A stretch of 64,000 bases of DNA. Origin: Halostreptopolyspora alba. GTDB lineage: Bacteria > Actinomycetota > Actinomycetes > Streptosporangiales > Streptosporangiaceae. Of this stretch, positions 34,911 to 43,863 are shown piece after piece. The first letter of the stretch is position 1; each line of letters opens with the position of its first letter. The translations under genes and the position numbers were made by a program. Where the stretch lies: positions 119,784-183,783 of the forward strand of contig RJMB01000007.1 in NCBI GenBank assembly GCA_003725585.1. The letters are read 5' to 3'. The notes beneath the pieces are model-generated. The model worked only from the letters and a program-made list of their open reading frames with translations. It was not told the DNA's origin and searched no databases.

Positions 34911-35789
34911 ATGAGTCAGGTGGGTTTCATCGGGTTGGGGAACATGGGGGCTCCCATGCTCGGCAACCTGACCGGATCGGGCGTGCGCACGCTCGCGCTG
35001 GACCTGGACCGGGAGCGGATGGCGATGGTCGCGGGGGAGACCGGCGCGGCGCGGGCGCGCTCGGCCGCCGACTTCGCCGAGGTCGAGGCCATCGTCACCA
35101 TGCTTCCCACCAGTGAGGCGGTCTCCTCGGCGCTGTTCGACTGGGACGACGGCATCGTCGGGCACCTGCGGCCCGGCGCCGTCGTCATCGACATGAGCTC
35201 CGCGGACCCGACGCAGACGGTCCGGCTCGGCGAGCGGCTGCGCGCGCGCGGGCTGAACATGGTGGACGCCCCGGTCTCCGGGGCGGTGGCGAAGGCCACG
35301 GCGGGGACCCTGGCGGTCATGATGGGCGCGGACAACGAGGCGGCCGCGGAGAAGGCGGTGCCGATCGTGGAGACGATGAGCGCCACCATCTTTCGCACGG
35401 GCGCGCTGGGAACCGGGCACGCGATGAAGGCGCTGAACAACTTCGTCGCGGGCGCGGCCACCACGGCCGCCTGCGAGGCGTTGATCGCCGGGGAGCGCTT
35501 CGGGCTCGCCCCGGAGACGATGGTGGAGATCCTGAACGCCTCCACCGGACAGAGCTTCGTCACGTCGAACGTGCTGAACGAGCATGTGGTGCGCCGGAAT
35601 TTCGCCTCCGGCTTCGGGTTGGCGCTGTACGCCAAGGACGTGCGGATCGCGCGGAGCCTGACCCGAGCCATCCACCATCCGGCGCCGGTGTGCGAGGCGG
35701 TGTCGGACACGTTCGACGCCGCTTTGGCGGAGTTGGGCAATGTGGACCACACGCGGGCCTACGAGTACTGGGCGGAGCAGCGGTCCTGA
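34911..35789 (+). CDS. 3-hydroxyisobutyrate / tartronate semialdehyde reductase-type dehydrogenase
   Basis: A 292-residue beta-hydroxyacid dehydrogenase. It has the N-terminal NAD(P) loop GFIGLGNMGAPM, substrate-site DAPVSGAVAKA, the catalytic Lys in GHAMKALNNFV and a C-terminal KDVRIA. The family interconverts short beta-hydroxyacids and semialdehydes. In this locus it could handle a small acid or semialdehyde released during aromatic breakdown, but the link is positional. It is the last gene of the P450-dctP direction; an operator-like region and a new operon follow. Confidence 0.87.
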   Translation: MSQVGFIGLGNMGAPMLGNLTGSGVRTLALDLDRERMAMVAGETGAARARSAADFAEVEAIVTMLPTSEAVSSALFDWDDGIVGHLRPGAVVIDMSSADPTQTVRLGERLRARGLNMVDAPVSGAVAKATAGTLAVMMGADNEAAAEKAVPIVETMSATIFRTGALGTGHAMKALNNFVAGAATTAACEALIAGERFGLAPETMVEILNASTGQSFVTSNVLNEHVVRRNFASGFGLALYAKDVRIARSLTRAIHHPAPVCEAVSDTFDAALAELGNVDHTRAYEYWAEQRS

Positions 35790-35872
35790 CCCGGGTCGGC
35801 GTCTCGCCCGGCCGGCGACACGCCGACAGGGGAACTCCCTGGGATTTCCGGTACGCGAAGGTTCATAGCGGC

Positions 35873-35903
35873 ATCATAGATCGTATAGGATTTATAATAT
35901 GAT
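35873..35903. promoter_or_regulatory. AT-rich inverted repeat, candidate promoter/GntR operator
   Basis: ATCATA at 35873-35878 and TATGAT at 35898-35903 form an inverted repeat across an A/T-rich core that contains TATAAT at 35893-35898. It lies about 35 bases before the FAH-RraA start. In a 70% G+C genome this patch stands out. The GntR/FCD gene of the same operon is the obvious candidate ligand. No convincing -35 was found. Confidence 0.5.
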
Positions 35904-35936
35904 TGATCGGTCATCGCGGCCCCGGTGGGCGGACCG

Positions 35937-37388
35937 GTGAACACCGAGCTCAGCATCCCCGCGCGGCCCGGCAAGGTCATCGCCGTCCACCTGAACTACC
36001 GCTCGCGCGCGCGACAGCGCGGGCGCACCCCACGGCAGCCCTCCTACTTCCTCAAACCGGCGACGTCCCTCGCGCGCTCCGGAACCCCGGTGGAACGCCC
36101 CGCCGGCACCGAGCTGCTCGCCTTCGAAGGCGAGATCGCGCTCGTCCTCGGACGCACGGCCCACCGCGTCCGCCCCGAGGAGGGGTGGTCGCACGTGGCG
36201 GCCGTGACCGCCGCCAACGACCTGGGCGTCTACGACCTGCGCCACGCCGACCAGGGCTCGAACCTGCGCGCCAAGGGGGCCGACGGCTTCACCCCGATCG
36301 GCCCGGGCGAAATCCCAGCCGACGCCGTGGACCCCGGGGCGCTGCGCCTGCGCACATGGGTGAATGGGCGACCGGCGCAGCAGGCCACCACCGACGAACT
36401 CCTCTTCTCGTTCGGGCGGCTCGTCGCGGACCTGTCCCGGCTCAGCACGCTCGAACCCGGCGACATCATCCTCACCGGCACCCCGGCCGGAGCCTCCGTC
36501 GCCCAGCCCGGAGACCTCGTCGAGGTGGAGGTGGACGCCCCCGACGCCCCGGGAGCACCCACCTCGGGGCGGCTCGTCACCCCCGTGGTCGAGAGCACGG
36601 TCCCCCTTGGCGACCACGGCGCCCAACCCCACGTGGACGACCGGCAACGTATCGAGGCCTGGGGCAGCGCCGAGGCGGCCGGGGTGGCCCCGGAGCCCGC
36701 GCTGACCGACGCGATCCGGGAAGGACTGGCCACGGTCGCGGTCGCGACGCTGAGCGTGCAACTGCGCAAGCGCGGAATCGACAACGCCGGAATCGACGGG
36801 CCCCGACCACTGACCCCCGGAACCCGGCTGGTGGGCCCCGCCCGCACCCTGCGCTACCTGCCGCTGCGCGAGGACCTCTTCGCCGCGCACGGCGGCGGGT
36901 TCAACGCCCAGAAACGCGCCATCGACTCGGTCGAGGCGGGCGAGGTGCTGGTAATGGAGGCGCGCGGCGAGCGCACCGCGGGCACCATCGGTGACATTCT
37001 GGCCCTGCGCGCCCACACGCGCGGCGCGGCCGGCATCGTCACCGACGGCGGGGTGCGCGACAGCGCGGCCGTGGCCGGGATCGGCCTCCCGGTCTACGCC
37101 GGTGCCCAGCATCCGGCGGTACTCGGGCGCCGACACGTGCCCTGGGAGACCGATACCGCGATCGCCTGCGGCAACACCACGGTCCGACCCGGCGACATCC
37201 TCGTCGGTGACGACGACGGGATTATCGTGATCCCGCCCCACCTCGTGGCGGAGGTCCTCGCCGACGCGGTCGAGCAGGAGCGGCAAGAGGAGTTCATCGC
37301 TGAGCAGGTCCGCGCCGGGCACGGCGTCGAGGGGCTCTATCCGCTGAGCGGACCCTGGTTGGACGCCTACCAGGCATGGGAGGAGTAG
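35937..37388 (+). CDS. bifunctional FAH-domain / RraA-like aldolase fusion
   Basis: A 483-residue two-domain protein. Residues about 15-235 are an FAH-type hydrolase/decarboxylase domain (FEGEIALVLGRTAH; AANDLGVYDLR; EPGDIILTGTPAG). This is like HpaG, which isomerises and decarboxylates the ring-cleavage product in homoprotocatechuate degradation. Residues about 255-475 are RraA-like, with the metal and substrate motif TDGGVRDS, as in 4-hydroxy-4-methyl-2-oxoglutarate aldolases and oxaloacetate decarboxylases. GTG 35937 (GGGCGGA upstream) is preferred; GTG 35925 is possible. The fusion would join the decarboxylase step to a retro-aldol or decarboxylation step. HpaD, HpaE and an aldolase follow in the operon. 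Confidence 0.83.
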   Translation: MNTELSIPARPGKVIAVHLNYRSRARQRGRTPRQPSYFLKPATSLARSGTPVERPAGTELLAFEGEIALVLGRTAHRVRPEEGWSHVAAVTAANDLGVYDLRHADQGSNLRAKGADGFTPIGPGEIPADAVDPGALRLRTWVNGRPAQQATTDELLFSFGRLVADLSRLSTLEPGDIILTGTPAGASVAQPGDLVEVEVDAPDAPGAPTSGRLVTPVVESTVPLGDHGAQPHVDDRQRIEAWGSAEAAGVAPEPALTDAIREGLATVAVATLSVQLRKRGIDNAGIDGPRPLTPGTRLVGPARTLRYLPLREDLFAAHGGGFNAQKRAIDSVEAGEVLVMEARGERTAGTIGDILALRAHTRGAAGIVTDGGVRDSAAVAGIGLPVYAGAQHPAVLGRRHVPWETDTAIACGNTTVRPGDILVGDDDGIIVIPPHLVAEVLADAVEQERQEEFIAEQVRAGHGVEGLYPLSGPWLDAYQAWEE

Positions 37389-37394
37389 ACAGCA

Positions 37395-38069
37395 ATGGCC
37401 ACGAGCCCCGACCTGACCGGCCTCTCTAAATCCCAGCGGGCCTACGCCGTGATCAAGTCCCGAATCACCCACGGCAGCTACGGGCCCGGCTACCGGCTCG
37501 TCCTCGGGCAGCTTGCCCAGGAGCTGGAGGTGAGCGAGGTCCCGGTCCGCGAGGCCATCCGGCGGCTGGAGGCCGAGGGCCTGGTCAGCTTCGAGCGCAA
37601 CGTCGGCGCCCGGGTTAGCGCGATCGACCCCACCGAGTACCGGCACACCATGCAGACCCTGGCCATCGTCGAGGGTGCGGCCACCGCACTGGCGGCCCCT
37701 CACCTCAGTCCCGACGGGCTCACTCAGGCCCGCGACATCAACGCGCGGATGCGCGACAGCCTGCGCGACTTCACCCCCGTCGAGTTCACCCGGCTCAACC
37801 ACGAGTTCCACGAGACGCTCTACCTGCCCTGCCCCAACCCGCACCTGATCGAGCTGGTGCGGCGCCAGTGGTCGCGGATGGCCACCATCCGCAGCTCGAC
37901 GTTCACCCACGTCCCGGGCCGCGCGGCCGAATCGGTGGCCGAGCACGACCGGCTCCTCGACCTCCTGGAGTCCGGTTCCGACGCCGAGGCCGTCGAGTCG
38001 TGCGCCCGCGCGCACCGCCTGGCCACCCTGGAGGCGTTCCTCGCCCAGAAAGAAGAGGAGAGCACGTGA
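37395..38069 (+). CDS. GntR-family regulator, FCD subfamily
   Basis: A 224-residue regulator. The winged HTH (residues about 15-75) contains LAQELEVSEVPVREAIRRLE and FERNVGARVS; the C-terminal all-alpha FCD ligand domain includes LNHEFHETLY (metal-ligand His). It sits inside the operon it probably controls, 6 bases after the FAH-RraA gene and overlapping the aldolase gene (GTGA). FCD regulators usually repress catabolic operons and are released by an organic acid. Confidence 0.9.
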   Translation: MATSPDLTGLSKSQRAYAVIKSRITHGSYGPGYRLVLGQLAQELEVSEVPVREAIRRLEAEGLVSFERNVGARVSAIDPTEYRHTMQTLAIVEGAATALAAPHLSPDGLTQARDINARMRDSLRDFTPVEFTRLNHEFHETLYLPCPNPHLIELVRRQWSRMATIRSSTFTHVPGRAAESVAEHDRLLDLLESGSDAEAVESCARAHRLATLEAFLAQKEEEST

Positions 38070-39007
38070 AGTTCCGCGGCGACCCACACCGAATCAAGGG
38101 CTCCATCGCCCCCGTCGTCACCCCGTTCACCACCTCCGGCGCACTGGATCCGGACAGCCTGCGAACCCTGGTGCGCTGGCAACTCGCCGCCGGCTCGCAC
38201 GGGATCTCGCTGGGCGGCTCCACCGGTGAGCCCAGCGCCCAGACCGTGGCCGAGCGCGCCGAGGCCATCCGGATCGCCGCCGCCGAGGTGGCGGACACGG
38301 TGCCGTTCATTCCCGGCACCGGCTCGACCAAGCTGGAGGAGACCCTGGAGTTGACCTCCGCCGCACGGGAGGCCGGTGCCGACGCGGCCCTGATCATCAC
38401 CCCCTACTACGCCCGCCCCACCCAGCAGGCTCTCTACACCTGGTACGCCACGGTGGCCCGCGAGTTCCCGGACCTACCGCTGGTGATCTACAACGTGCCC
38501 GCACGGACCTGCGTCGATATCGCCCCGGAGACCGTGGCCCGGCTGTTCGCCGACTTCGACAACATCGTCGGAATCAAGGAGACCACCAAGGACTTCGAGC
38601 ACTTCTCCCGGGTGCTGCGGGCGGCAGGCCCCGACCTCCTCGTGTGGTCCGGGATCGAGCTGCTGTGCCTGCCGCTGCTCAGCCTCGGCGGGGTCGGGTT
38701 CGTCTCCGCCGTGGCCAACCTCGCCCCCGCGGCCGTGGCCGAGATGTACACGGCCTGGGAGGAGGGCGACCTGGACCGCGCCCGCGCGCTGCACTACGGG
38801 TTGCACCCGCTCGTGGACCTGCTGTTCGTGGAGAGCAACCCCGCGCCCGCCAAGTGGGTGCTGCACCAGCGCGGGCTTCTCTCCTCGGCGCACGTCCGCC
38901 CGCCGCTGGGGGAGCTGACCGACGAGGGGACCCGGCGTGTCGAAAAGCTGCTCGCCGAGGGCGAGGACCTGCTCACCCCCGTTCCCAGAGGAGCCGTTCG
39001 TGACTGA
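38066..39007 (+). CDS. DapA/NAL-family aldolase of the homoprotocatechuate operon
   Basis: A 313-residue class I aldolase of the dihydrodipicolinate synthase/N-acetylneuraminate lyase family. The Schiff-base Lys is K171 in GIKETTKD, the proton-relay Tyr is Y142 in VIYNVPART, and the pyruvate carboxylate site is GGSTGEPS. Members condense or split pyruvate with an aldehyde. In this context it may cleave the late 2-oxo-4-hydroxy acid (2,4-dihydroxyhept-2-enedioate) to pyruvate and succinic semialdehyde, a job done by the unrelated class II HpaI in E. coli. GTG 38066 has GAGGAG upstream. Confidence 0.85.
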   Translation: MKFRGDPHRIKGSIAPVVTPFTTSGALDPDSLRTLVRWQLAAGSHGISLGGSTGEPSAQTVAERAEAIRIAAAEVADTVPFIPGTGSTKLEETLELTSAAREAGADAALIITPYYARPTQQALYTWYATVAREFPDLPLVIYNVPARTCVDIAPETVARLFADFDNIVGIKETTKDFEHFSRVLRAAGPDLLVWSGIELLCLPLLSLGGVGFVSAVANLAPAAVAEMYTAWEEGDLDRARALHYGLHPLVDLLFVESNPAPAKWVLHQRGLLSSAHVRPPLGELTDEGTRRVEKLLAEGEDLLTPVPRGAVRD

Positions 39008-40514
39008 GACACCCGTGCCCGCCGGAATCCCCGACCACATCAGGCACCAAATCGCCGGGAAGGCCACCGACAGCGTCTCCGGGGCCACCTTCGACGTTCT
39101 CGACCCGGCGACCAACCGCCCCTACGCCACGGCCGCGGCCGGTACCGCCGAGGACATCGACCTCGCGGTCGCCGCGGCCCGGCGGGCCTTCACCGAGGGC
39201 CCCTGGCCCGAGCTTCCGGCCCGCGAGCGCGCCCGCGTGCTGCACCGGATCGCCGACTCGGTGGAGGAGCGCGGAACGGAGCTGGCCACCCTGGAGTCCT
39301 TCGACACCGGCCTGCCCATCACCCAGGCACGTGGGCAAGCCAAGCGCGCCGCCGAGAACTTCCGCTTCTTCGGCGACCTCATCGTCGGCATGCACGAGGA
39401 CGCCTACCGGGTGCCCGACTCCCAGATCAACTACGTGGTGCGCAAGCCGGTCGGGGTGGCCGGGCTCATCACCCCGTGGAACACGCCGTTCATGCTGGAG
39501 AGCTGGAAACTGGCCCCCGCGCTGGCCGCGGGCTGCACCGTGGTGCTCAAACCGGCCGAGTTCACCCCGCTCTCGGCCGGTCTGTGGGCGGGCATTTTCG
39601 CCGAGGCCGGGCTTCCGGAGGGCGTGTTCAACCTGGTCAACGGGATCGGCGAGGAGGCCGGGGCGGCCCTGGTGGCCCACCCCGACGTTCCGCTGCTCAG
39701 CTTCACCGGGGAGACCACCACGGGCAAGACCATCATGCGCGAGGCCGCCCAGCACCTGAAAGGGCTGTCCATGGAGCTGGGCGGCAAGTCCCCGGTGGTG
39801 GTGTTCGCCGACGCCGACCTGGACGCCTGCCTGGACTCCGCGCTGTTCGGGGTGCTCTCCCTCAACGGGGAACGCTGCACCGCGGGGTCGCGGATCCTCG
39901 TGGAGCGTTCGGTCTACGAGGAGTTCGCTGAGCGCTACGCCGAACGCGCCCGCAACGTCGTGGTCGGCCCGCCGCAGGACCCCGCCACCGAAGTGGGCGC
40001 CCTGGTGCACCCAGAGCACTACGCCCGGGTGTGCGACTACGTGGCCACCGGTAAGGCGGAAGGGCGGCTCCTGGCCGGCGGGCACCGCCCCGCCCACCTG
40101 GCCGAGGGCAACTACCTCGCCCCGACCGTCTTCGCCGACGTCGGACGGGACGCCCGGATCTTTCAGGAGGAGATCTTCGGCCCCGTGGTCACACTCACCC
40201 CGTTCGACACCGAGGAGGAGGCCATCGAGCTGGCCAACGACGTGGACTACGGGCTGGCCGGCTACGTGTGGACCTCGGACCTGGGGCGTGGCCACCGGGT
40301 CGCCCAGTCGATCGAGGCCGGGATGCTCTGGCTCAACTCGCACAACATCCGCGACCTGCGCACCCCCTTCGGTGGGGTGAAGAGCAGCGGCGTGGGACAC
40401 GAGGGGGGCACTCGCAGCATCGACTTCTACACCAACGAGCACATCGTGCACGTCGCGATGGGCCAGGTCCACGTGCCTCGTTTCGGAGCTCGGGGAGAGG
40501 ACGGACACAGATGA
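39000..40514 (+). CDS. hpaE: 5-carboxymethyl-2-hydroxymuconate semialdehyde dehydrogenase
   Basis: A 504-residue NAD-dependent aldehyde dehydrogenase. Asn in TPWNTPFML, Glu in LSMELGGKSP and the nucleophilic Cys in NGERCTAGS are visible, and the overall sequence is of the HpaE type. It would oxidise the aldehyde made by HpaD ring cleavage to 5-carboxymethyl-2-hydroxymuconate. GTG 39000 overlaps the aldolase gene by 8 bases and has GAGGAG 6 bases upstream. The stop overlaps the hpaD start (ATGA), strong support for the substrate assignment. Confidence 0.9.
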   Translation: MTETPVPAGIPDHIRHQIAGKATDSVSGATFDVLDPATNRPYATAAAGTAEDIDLAVAAARRAFTEGPWPELPARERARVLHRIADSVEERGTELATLESFDTGLPITQARGQAKRAAENFRFFGDLIVGMHEDAYRVPDSQINYVVRKPVGVAGLITPWNTPFMLESWKLAPALAAGCTVVLKPAEFTPLSAGLWAGIFAEAGLPEGVFNLVNGIGEEAGAALVAHPDVPLLSFTGETTTGKTIMREAAQHLKGLSMELGGKSPVVVFADADLDACLDSALFGVLSLNGERCTAGSRILVERSVYEEFAERYAERARNVVVGPPQDPATEVGALVHPEHYARVCDYVATGKAEGRLLAGGHRPAHLAEGNYLAPTVFADVGRDARIFQEEIFGPVVTLTPFDTEEEAIELANDVDYGLAGYVWTSDLGRGHRVAQSIEAGMLWLNSHNIRDLRTPFGGVKSSGVGHEGGTRSIDFYTNEHIVHVAMGQVHVPRFGARGEDGHR

Positions 40515-41554
40515 ACGCCCAGGCCCCCGACATCGTTCGTGCCGCCTACGCCGAGCTGGTCGTCACCGACCTGGCGGCGGCGCGCTGGTTCTACGTGGAC
40601 GTGCTCGGGCTCGTCGTCACCGCCGAGGAGCCCGACGCGCTCTACCTGCGCGCCTTCGAGGAGTACCTGCACCACAGCCTGGTGCTGCGGACCGGGTCCG
40701 CCCCCGCGTTGGCGCGGCTGGCCTACCGGGTGCGCTCTCCCCGGGAGGTGGACACCGCCGAAGCCTACTTCCGTGCGCTGGACCTGCCCACCGAACGGGT
40801 GGCGGCCGGGGCCACCCGTGGCATCGGGGAAGCGGTGCGGGTGGAGGACCCGATGGGTTTCTGCGTGGAGTTCTTCTACGAGGCCACGCACGTGGAACGG
40901 TTCACCCAGGCCTACCACCGGCACGGCGGCAACGCGATCGCGCGGATCGACCACTTCAACGTGATGGTTCCCGACGTCCAGGCCGCCAACGACCACTACA
41001 CCGGCCTGGGGTTCGGCGTCTCCGAGCAGATCGAGGACGCGGAGCACCTCTACGCCGCCTGGCTCTACCGCAAGTCCACCGTGCACGACATCGCCCTGAC
41101 CGGGGGCGACGGCCCCCGGTTGCACCACGTGGCCTTCGCCACCAACGAGCGCCACCAGGTCCTGCACATCTGTGACGTGCTCGGCTCGCTGCGCGCCGAG
41201 CACCACATCGAGCGCGGTCCCGGACGTCACGGAGTGTCCAACGCCTTCTACCTGTACCTGCGCGACCCGGACGGGCACCGGATCGAGATCTACACCAGCG
41301 ACTACTACACCGGCGACCCGGACAACCCCACGATCCACTGGGACGTCCACGACAACCGGCGCCGTTCCTACTGGGGGCACGCGGTGGTCCCCTCCTGGTA
41401 CTCGGAGGGCTCCACTGTGTTGGGGCTGGACGGCACGCCCCAGCCGCTGACCTCCCCGACGGACCCGGGGGAGGCCGCCGTCACCATCGGCGCCGACGGT
41501 TTCGGGGAGCGGGTCCCCGACGGGGAGGGCTTCAAGCTCGGCCACCAGAGCTGA
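40511..41554 (+). CDS. hpaD: 3,4-dihydroxyphenylacetate (homoprotocatechuate) 2,3-dioxygenase
   Basis: A 347-residue type I extradiol dioxygenase with two vicinal-oxygen-chelate repeats. Metal ligands fit the Brevibacterium/Arthrobacter HPCD pattern: H148 in RIDHFNV, H206 in LHHVAF and E259 in HRIEIYTSDYYTGDPDNP; the second-sphere H192 is in TVHDIAL. It opens the ring of homoprotocatechuate at the proximal position with Fe(II) or Mn(II). The start is coupled to hpaE. This is the most secure functional anchor for the whole 26-43.6 kb locus. Confidence 0.92.
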   Translation: MNAQAPDIVRAAYAELVVTDLAAARWFYVDVLGLVVTAEEPDALYLRAFEEYLHHSLVLRTGSAPALARLAYRVRSPREVDTAEAYFRALDLPTERVAAGATRGIGEAVRVEDPMGFCVEFFYEATHVERFTQAYHRHGGNAIARIDHFNVMVPDVQAANDHYTGLGFGVSEQIEDAEHLYAAWLYRKSTVHDIALTGGDGPRLHHVAFATNERHQVLHICDVLGSLRAEHHIERGPGRHGVSNAFYLYLRDPDGHRIEIYTSDYYTGDPDNPTIHWDVHDNRRRSYWGHAVVPSWYSEGSTVLGLDGTPQPLTSPTDPGEAAVTIGADGFGERVPDGEGFKLGHQS

Positions 41555-42121
41555 CGGCGCGCCGGGGCGGACCACGGCGTCCGGCCCGGCGCCGCCCAGG
41601 AGCGCGGACGGGGGCGCGGACGGGGGCGCGGCCCCGCGTCCCTCACCGCCGCGGCCGGACCCAGGCGAATCCCTGATCCTGACCCCGCCGGGTGGGGGCG
41701 GGGGTCTTCTCTTTATGGGGCGGGCGGGGGCGGAAGGGTCACCCGGGAGCAGGGGGCAGCCGTTCTCGGGGGGTTCGGGGTGGTGTTGTGGCCAGCGATG
41801 GCGGCGCCGCTCCGGGAAGCCGGCAAACCGAACCTGCGAACGGGCTGGGCGAGTTGCCGGGGTGCCTCGCCAGGACCCACCTGTCGATCTTGGCCGCCCC
41901 GCGGTTGCGCGGGGCGGCCACCGGCTGCACGCTCCCGGTCCGCGAGGTCCGCGCCTCGGCCGGGGCCGGCTTGGTCCAGTTGAGCTGCGCCACCATGCGG
42001 ACGAGCCCGGACTCAGCGCCTCGCCCGCCGCGTTGCCCACCGACGTCAACGACGACGGCCGCGGCCTGTCCCGAACCGCGCGGGGGCGGCGGGTGGCCAC
42101 CCACCGCCCCCGCCCGGCGAC
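41555..42121. other. intergenic region between convergent operons
   Basis: A 567-base gap without a recognisable gene. It contains a 12-base direct repeat (GCGCGGACGGGG twice, 41603-41627), the terminator at 41681-41715, and about 400 bases of unassigned sequence. Codon bias is not consistent in any frame. Confidence 0.5.
41681..41715 (+). terminator. intrinsic terminator after hpaD
   Basis: GACCCCGCC pairs with GGCGGGGGTC (one bulged G) around a short loop, followed by TTCTCTTTAT. It lies 127 bases after the hpaD stop and is the best intrinsic terminator seen in the window. Confidence 0.65.
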
Positions 42122-43591
42122 TCAGACCCCGCCGATCCCGATGTACTTGGTCTCCAGGAACTCCTCGATGCCCACGCGGCCGCCCTCGCGGCCCAGGCCC
42201 GAATGCTTGATCCCGCCGAACGGCGCCGCCGGGTTGGAGACGATCCCCTGGTTCAACCCGACCATCCCGGTCTCCAGCGCCTCCGAAACCCGCAGCGCAC
42301 GGTTCAGGTCGCTGGTGTAGACGTAGCTGACCAGCCCGTACTCGGTGTCGTTGGCGTCGGCCAACGCCTCCTCCTCGCTCTGGAACGGGATGATCGGCGC
42401 CACCGGCCCGAAGATCTCAGTGCCGGAGAGTTCGCTCTCCTGGGGGACGTCGGAAAGCACCGTGGGGCGGTAGAAGTAGCCCGCGCCGTCCCCCGGCTCA
42501 CCCCCGACCATCACCTTGGCACCCCGGTTGACGGCGTCGTCCACCAGGTGCTGCACCTTCTCCCGGGCCTTGGCGTCGATCAGCGGGCCCACCTGCACCC
42601 CCTCCTGGGTGCCCCGGCCCACCGTCAACGCTCCCATCCGCTCGCTGAGCCGCCGGGCGAACTCCGGCGCGATCCCCGACTGCGCGTAGAGCCGGTTCGC
42701 CGCGGTGCACGCCTCCCCGATGTTGCGCATCTTGGCCTGCATCGCGCCCTCGACCGCGGCGTCCACGTCGGCGTCGTCGAACACCAGGAACGGGGCGTTG
42801 CCGCCCAGCTCCATGGACGTGCGCAGCACATGCTCGGCACTCTGCTCCAGCAGCATCCGGCCGACCCCGGTGGACCCGGTGAAGGACACCTTGCGAATCC
42901 GCCCGTCGCGCAACAACGGCTCGGTGACCGCGCCCGCGCTGCTCGTGGGCAACACGCTGAGCACCCCCTCGGGCACACCGGCCTCCTGCAGGATCTCGGC
43001 CAGCGCGAGCGCCGACAGCGGTGTCTGCGGGGCCGGCTTCAGGATCGCCGTGCAGCCCGCCGCGATGGCCGGGCCGATCTTGCGCGCCCCCATGGCCATC
43101 GGGAAGTTCCACGGCGTGATCAGCATGCACGGCCCCACCGGCTGCCGCATGACCAGGAATCGGGCCTGGCCGTTGGGCGCCATCGAGTAGCTTCCCTCGA
43201 TGCGCACCGCCTCCTCGGCGAACCAGCGCAGGAAGTCCGCGGCGTAGGCGACCTCCCCCCGGGACTCCGCCAGCGGCTTACCCATCTCCAACGTCATGAG
43301 CAGGGCCAGATCCTCCTGCCGTTGCATCAGCAGCTCGTAGCCACGGCGCAGGATCTCGCCCCGCTCCCGCGGGGGGTGCTTGGCCCAGGTGGGCTGGACC
43401 CGCCCCGCGGCGTCCAGCGCGGCGAAGGCGTCCTCCGTTCCGGCGTCGGCGACCTCGCACAGCACCGAACCCGTGGAGGGATCCTCCACCTTCAACGTCG
43501 CACCGGATGCGGGATCACGCCACTCTCCCCCGATGAGCAGCCGCTTTGCGACCCCATCGACGACCCGTTCCTCGTGACCTGCCAAGACCAT
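42122..43591 (-). CDS. NAD(P)-dependent succinate-semialdehyde dehydrogenase
   Basis: A 489-residue aldehyde dehydrogenase of the GabD/SSADH type. It has TPWNFPMAM with catalytic Asn, SMELGGNAP with Glu, nucleophile Cys in NIGEACTAANR and the C-terminal PFGGIKHSGLGREGG. It would oxidise succinic semialdehyde, the end product of homoprotocatechuate meta cleavage, to succinate. It converges on the hpa operon from the other strand. ATG 43591 begins right at the usual N-terminus; ATG 43603 four codons upstream is an alternative. Confidence 0.87.
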   Translation of the reverse strand: MVLAGHEERVVDGVAKRLLIGGEWRDPASGATLKVEDPSTGSVLCEVADAGTEDAFAALDAAGRVQPTWAKHPPRERGEILRRGYELLMQRQEDLALLMTLEMGKPLAESRGEVAYAADFLRWFAEEAVRIEGSYSMAPNGQARFLVMRQPVGPCMLITPWNFPMAMGARKIGPAIAAGCTAILKPAPQTPLSALALAEILQEAGVPEGVLSVLPTSSAGAVTEPLLRDGRIRKVSFTGSTGVGRMLLEQSAEHVLRTSMELGGNAPFLVFDDADVDAAVEGAMQAKMRNIGEACTAANRLYAQSGIAPEFARRLSERMGALTVGRGTQEGVQVGPLIDAKAREKVQHLVDDAVNRGAKVMVGGEPGDGAGYFYRPTVLSDVPQESELSGTEIFGPVAPIIPFQSEEEALADANDTEYGLVSYVYTSDLNRALRVSEALETGMVGLNQGIVSNPAAPFGGIKHSGLGREGGRVGIEEFLETKYIGIGGV

Positions 43592-43863
43592 GATCTTCCA
43601 CATCCCTTTCCGGGCCGGAGCGTCATCCGGTACCGCTGTCTCGCGGTCGTCCGCACGCGGCCACGCGCTCGGGCGGTGCCACACTCGCTGGGACGTCCGC
43701 TCCCAGATGCGCGTTCGCTAACGGTCTCCCTAGGGTACGCAGGGGGAGGACGCGCGCTGGAGCCCGGGTGACCATGGACACCGTGTCGCGCCGGATGATT
43801 CGAATTCCTTCTAGCGGCGCAGACCCCCGGCTTCAGCTGTAGGGTTAGCCGCTTCCTTCGATA

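Noticed and set aside
41603..41627. Short tandem repeat as a possible CRISPR-like or regulatory array
   Set aside because: Only two 12-base GC-rich units without spacers; ordinary low-complexity sequence.
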